From NCBI GenBank assembly GCA_026770585.1, contig MU646821.1:164374-180099 (forward strand): a DNA stretch of 15,726 nucleotides, read 5' to 3'. The translations under genes were made by a program, and so were the position numbers. Every line of letters starts with the position of its first letter. Position 1 is the first letter of the stretch. Source of the stretch: Baffinella frigidus. Lineage: Eukaryota; Cryptophyceae; Cryptomonadales; Baffinellaceae. A model generated the notes under the pieces. That model was not told the origin of the DNA, did no database searches, and worked only from the letters and a program-made list of their open reading frames with translations. Shown one piece after another: positions 13,453 through 15,726 of the stretch.

Positions 13453-13572
13453 TAGGGGTATCTCGCTCATAAGAAACCGCACCTCCCTAGGACCCTACAG
13501 TATGCCTATGCCTAGGGCCCTATGGTGGTCCTAGCGGGGGAGGTGCTTTCTTGTGAGCGAGGTACCCCTGTA
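13451..13572. mobile_element. H-family element, complete, directly next to K copy 5
   Basis: GGGGTATCTCGCTCATAAGA ... TGTGAGCGAGGTACCCCTGT, 122 bp. The two elements abut at about 13451. Confidence 0.85.
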
Positions 13573-13683
13573 GTCGCAACCTCTGACGTGGCTCGCGCGA
13601 TGGCGCCCGTCCGGAGTCCGCACTGCCACATCCAGGATTTCGCGGTTGTGTGGGCATCCAATGAATTTCATCAGCAAGTGGAA

Positions 13684-13813
13684 GAGAGATTGATAATTTA
13701 TTGCCAAACAACCAGCGTCAGCGCCGCACATGCTACGCATTGTGCCACTTACTGTACCCCGTGTCGGCCGCTCGTACGAGCATTTTCCGGATGGATTCTA
13801 ACTCCACCTCCTA
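13684..13813 (+). mobile_element. 130-bp element without terminal inverted repeats, copy 1, 12-bp target duplication
   Basis: Bounded by CAGCAAGTGGAA at 13672-13683 and again at 13814-13825. The body is nearly identical, in reverse, to 14257-14388. It is not a foldback. The reverse strand carries AATAAA close to its end, and 12-bp duplications suit target-primed retroposition (SINE-like), but no tRNA-like promoter was recognised. Confidence 0.82.
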
Positions 13814-13825
13814 CAGCAAGTGGAA

Positions 13826-14244
13826 CTTGCTGGGTTACAGGAAGGAAGGGGCCCTGGCGTCCCAACAGGGGGGCATCTCGCTCATGAGAAGACGCACCCT
13901 GCTAGGACCCTACACGGCAGCACGCTTCCCCCCTCTCAATCCCCCCCCGCCGCCCCCCCCCCCTTCCATTTCCCCCTCACGTTGTTTCCCCTCGCGGCTT
14001 GGAGCGGCGTGGACCTAATTCATCTCGGAGCTCGATCGACAACCCAGGTTGCTGAAGCCGAGCGCCTTTCGGTCCTTTAGGTTCTTCGAGCACCCAACAT
14101 AGGCGGACACTGGAGCTTATCTGCAGAATAGCCATGCTTCCTTTCGGATCACGTCAGGCCCCCCGGTGCAGACCGGCTCCGCTTCTGCAGCAACCTAGGG
14201 TGGATGTCCTTCCAAGGATCGGTGGGCCTGGCGCTGAAATTACG
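13826..14244. other. Sequence between the two 130-bp elements
   Basis: Holds a partial H left end (about 13866-13917) and a pyrimidine-rich stretch with long C runs (13926-13982). 14103-14147 resembles 12611-12657 (GGACACTGGAGCTT, TGCAGAA, GGCCATTC-like). No exon is supported. Confidence 0.5.
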
Positions 14245-14256
14245 TGTGGCTCTAGG

Positions 14257-14388
14257 TGTAGGAGGTGGAGTTAGAATCCATCCGGAAAATGCTCGTATGA
14301 GCGGCCGACACGGGGTACAGTAAGTGGCACAATGCGTAGCATGTGCGGCGCTGACGCTGGTTGTTTGGCAATAAATTATCAATCTCTC
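14257..14388 (-). mobile_element. 130-bp element without terminal inverted repeats, copy 2, 12-bp target duplication
   Basis: Bounded by TGTGGCTCTAGG at 14245-14256 and 14389-14400. Only one or two differences from copy 1 are visible, so the insertions are recent. Confidence 0.82.
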
Positions 14389-14462
14389 TGTGGCTCTAGG
14401 CAGACGTTGATTGCCCCGTGGAGTCGCTTTACTCCCAACACACGGTTTCGCGTGGGGGCTGA

Positions 14463-14581
14463 AGGGGTACCTCGCTCATAAGAAAGCGCGCCCCCCCTAG
14501 GACCACCACAGGGCCCTAGGCATAGGCCTACGGTAGGTTCCTGGGGGGGGGGCGGTTTCTTATGAGCCAGGTACCCCTGTA
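14463..14581. mobile_element. H-family element, complete
   Basis: GGGGTACCTCGCTCATAAGA ... TCTTATGAGCCAGGTACCCC, 119 bp, with C-run and G-run arms. Confidence 0.86.
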
Positions 14582-14621
14582 GCGCCACCACGCGACCTCT
14601 GAGCAAGAGGCACCGCGTGCA

Positions 14622-14725
14622 CATCCCTCAAGTGACCATAGAGTGAATATTCACCCTAACTCGCCCTAGGCAGGTCCTAGGACCCTATCGTAGGGCGTAT
14701 GCGCCTACTGGCCACTTAAGGGATA
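14622..14725. mobile_element. K-family element, copy 6 (reverse)
   Basis: ATCCCTCAAGTGACC ... GGTCCTAGGACCC, GTAGGGCGTATGCGCC, GGCCACTTAAGGGAT. It lies between sequence that follows exon 9 (RHHATS piece) and a copied start of the exon at 14996. Confidence 0.8.
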
Positions 14726-14726
14726 G

Positions 14727-14752
14727 GCTACGCGCCGGGGGAGCTCTCAGCG
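14727..14752 (+). pseudogene. Copied start of the exon at 14996
   Basis: GCTACGCGCCGGGGGAGCTC and TCAGCG match 14998-15022 (GTTACGCCTCAGGGGAGCTC, TCAGCG), reading YAPGELSA against YASGELSA, then diverges. Confidence 0.65.
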
Positions 14753-14771
14753 CTCGTCTCGGAACGTTCAG

Positions 14772-14816
14772 CTCTTGTTGGGAAGTGTACAGGCCCTGTA
14801 CACTCCCCAACAAGAG
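14772..14816. repeat. 45-bp near-perfect palindrome
   Basis: 22-bp arms (CTCTTGTTGGGAAGTGTACA then GG) with one mismatch and a one-base centre. It should form a cruciform readily. Confidence 0.88.
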
Positions 14817-14873
14817 GGGTGACTCGCGAATGAGGACACGCAACTCGCTACATGTAGGGTCCTACGGTAGGGC

Positions 14874-14995
14874 TACAGGGGTACCTCGCTCATAAGAAAC
14901 CCGCTCCTCCTAGGACCCTACAATAGGGCTATGTCTAGGGCCCTATGATGGTCCTGGGGGGGGGGGCGCTTTCTTATGAGCGAGGTACCCCTGTA
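14874..14995. mobile_element. H-family element, complete
   Basis: TACAGGGGTACCTCGCTCAT ... GAGCGAGGTACCCCTGTA, 122 bp, ending directly at the exon-like segment. Confidence 0.87.
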
Positions 14996-15150
14996 GGTTA
15001 CGCCTCAGGGGAGCTCTCAGCGATTGCCCCCCTCAAATACGCGCCCCTCACTCCGAGGCTGGCGCTAGGATGGTGCCTTGGTGCTTTGTATTACACTCAG
15101 ATCGAAGGCCACGCCCACCTCACTCTTGAGGGGATGGGAGCAATCTACAG
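14996..15150 (+). CDS. Exon-like segment of an unrecognised protein
   Basis: An open frame runs from the end of an H element to CTACAG|GTGAGT at 15150/15151, a canonical donor. It reads GYASGELSAIAPLKYAPL, then TPRLALGWCLGALYYTQIEG and HAHLTLEGMGAIYR. I do not recognise the family. There is no acceptor at its start: an H element or copied sequence now stands there. It may continue the C-terminus of the gene whose exon fragments fill 12389-14752, or be the first exon seen of another gene. Confidence 0.5.
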
Positions 15151-15682
15151 GTGAGTTCCTGGGATACAGTCCCGTGTAATGTCACTCCGGTCGTCCTACA
15201 CTCAACTGTAGGCCTGTCTTTGGACTACGGGCGCAAGGGCGCTGCGAGGGATTCGTGTATTCCCCCAAAGTGTACAAATCACAAAGCAGAAGCAAGGCAG
15301 CCCAGGCGCAATACGGAAATGAGACTCCCCCGACCGTTGACTAGTGCAGGCACTTTCCCAGGTGCAGAGAGAGTCTGCTCAGATTGTGACTGTATTGGTA
15401 CATAACCTGCCAGGTTTAGTCCGCAGTCGCTGGAGCCTTGGATCGAGATGGTCCTTCATTAATGTCACATAGATGACCACCATACTAAACTATCTCAACA
15501 AGAGCACGAGAGCTCTCGGTTTGAGGCAACAGTGTGTAACCCCCAGGCCTGAACCAAAGCCCACGATGCACCGCACCCGAAACCCTCACCCTCCCTGCGG
15601 ACCAACCTGCCAACTCTCTCTCAGTTGGTGATGGTGTGTGTGTGAGAGAGGCACACACTCACGACGCCAAATCCTCTCTCCA

Positions 15683-15683
<1 letters not shown>
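15151..15683. other. Probable intron, no supported exon
   Basis: Follows the donor at 15151. A plus-strand frame (15151-15405) is open but has no family resemblance. A GT/CA-rich hairpin-like stretch is at about 15631-15661. Nothing else is supported. Confidence 0.4.

Positions 15684-15726
<43 letters not shown>
15684..15726. repeat. Poly-C tract at the window end
   Basis: 43 consecutive C. Its place at the exact end suggests an assembly end or a no-signal base-call artefact (G on the other strand), though the window has many shorter real C/G runs. Confidence 0.9.

Noticed and set aside
13592-13683. Exon reading DFAVVWASNEFHQQVEE
   Set aside because: Protein-like and preceded by CATCCAG, but no donor or family match was found and the frame runs into the inserted 130-bp element. 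Support is too weak to list.
13522-14382. Two frames on opposite strands with the same SVSAAHATHCATYCTPC peptide
   Set aside because: Identical because the 130-bp element is present twice in inverse orientation. Its boundaries cut the frames, so they are not two genes.

Overview
Nuclear eukaryotic DNA. Both recognisable genes are broken into short exons (20-325 nt) with introns that mostly follow a GTGCG-type donor and a GCAG acceptor. The window also holds an interstitial CCCTAAA telomere-type array and dozens of foldback (inverted-repeat) elements. The splice-site style and the telomere unit fit a green alga, for example a repeat-rich prasinophyte. That placement is an inference; the sequence does not prove it.

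Layout. 1-1090: low-information sequence with short repeats and one chimeric copy of an intron of the neighbouring gene. 3106 down to about 1095 (minus strand): the 5' exons of an RBBP6/Mpe1/PQT3-type gene (DWNN ubiquitin-like domain, linker, CCHC zinc knuckle); the RING part is not in the window. 3107-3429: a 323-bp head-to-head promoter interval. 3430 to about 12472 (plus strand): a Canopy (CNPY/DUF3456) ER-chaperone gene reconstructed from nine small exons. Its signal peptide, CxxC, middle Cys exon, C-terminal Cys exons and intron phases fit together. Its introns (up to about 2 kb) consist almost wholly of foldback elements, often touching one another or nested. 12473-14995: partial copies of the last Canopy exon and following sequence, separated by two abundant families (H, about 122 bp; K, about 105 bp), plus a 130-bp element without terminal inverted repeats present twice in opposite orientation. 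14996-15150: an exon-like segment of unknown function with a canonical donor. 15684-15726: pure poly-C, probably a contig-end artefact.

The most interesting material is the foldback-element system. Several families carry clear target-site duplications (4, 5, 8, 9 and 12 bp). Two insertions have an 'empty' version of the same site elsewhere in the window. At least four elements with unrelated outer arms share one inner core (GAAAATTACTACAC and its complement). Elements repeatedly lie between 25-60 bp duplications of host sequence, and these duplicated pieces often carry a splice acceptor plus the first bases of an exon. This looks like a genome in which foldback elements enlarge introns and copy exon borders, possibly related to introner elements. 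That last link is hypothesis. No tRNA, rRNA, CRISPR array or autonomous transposase gene was seen.
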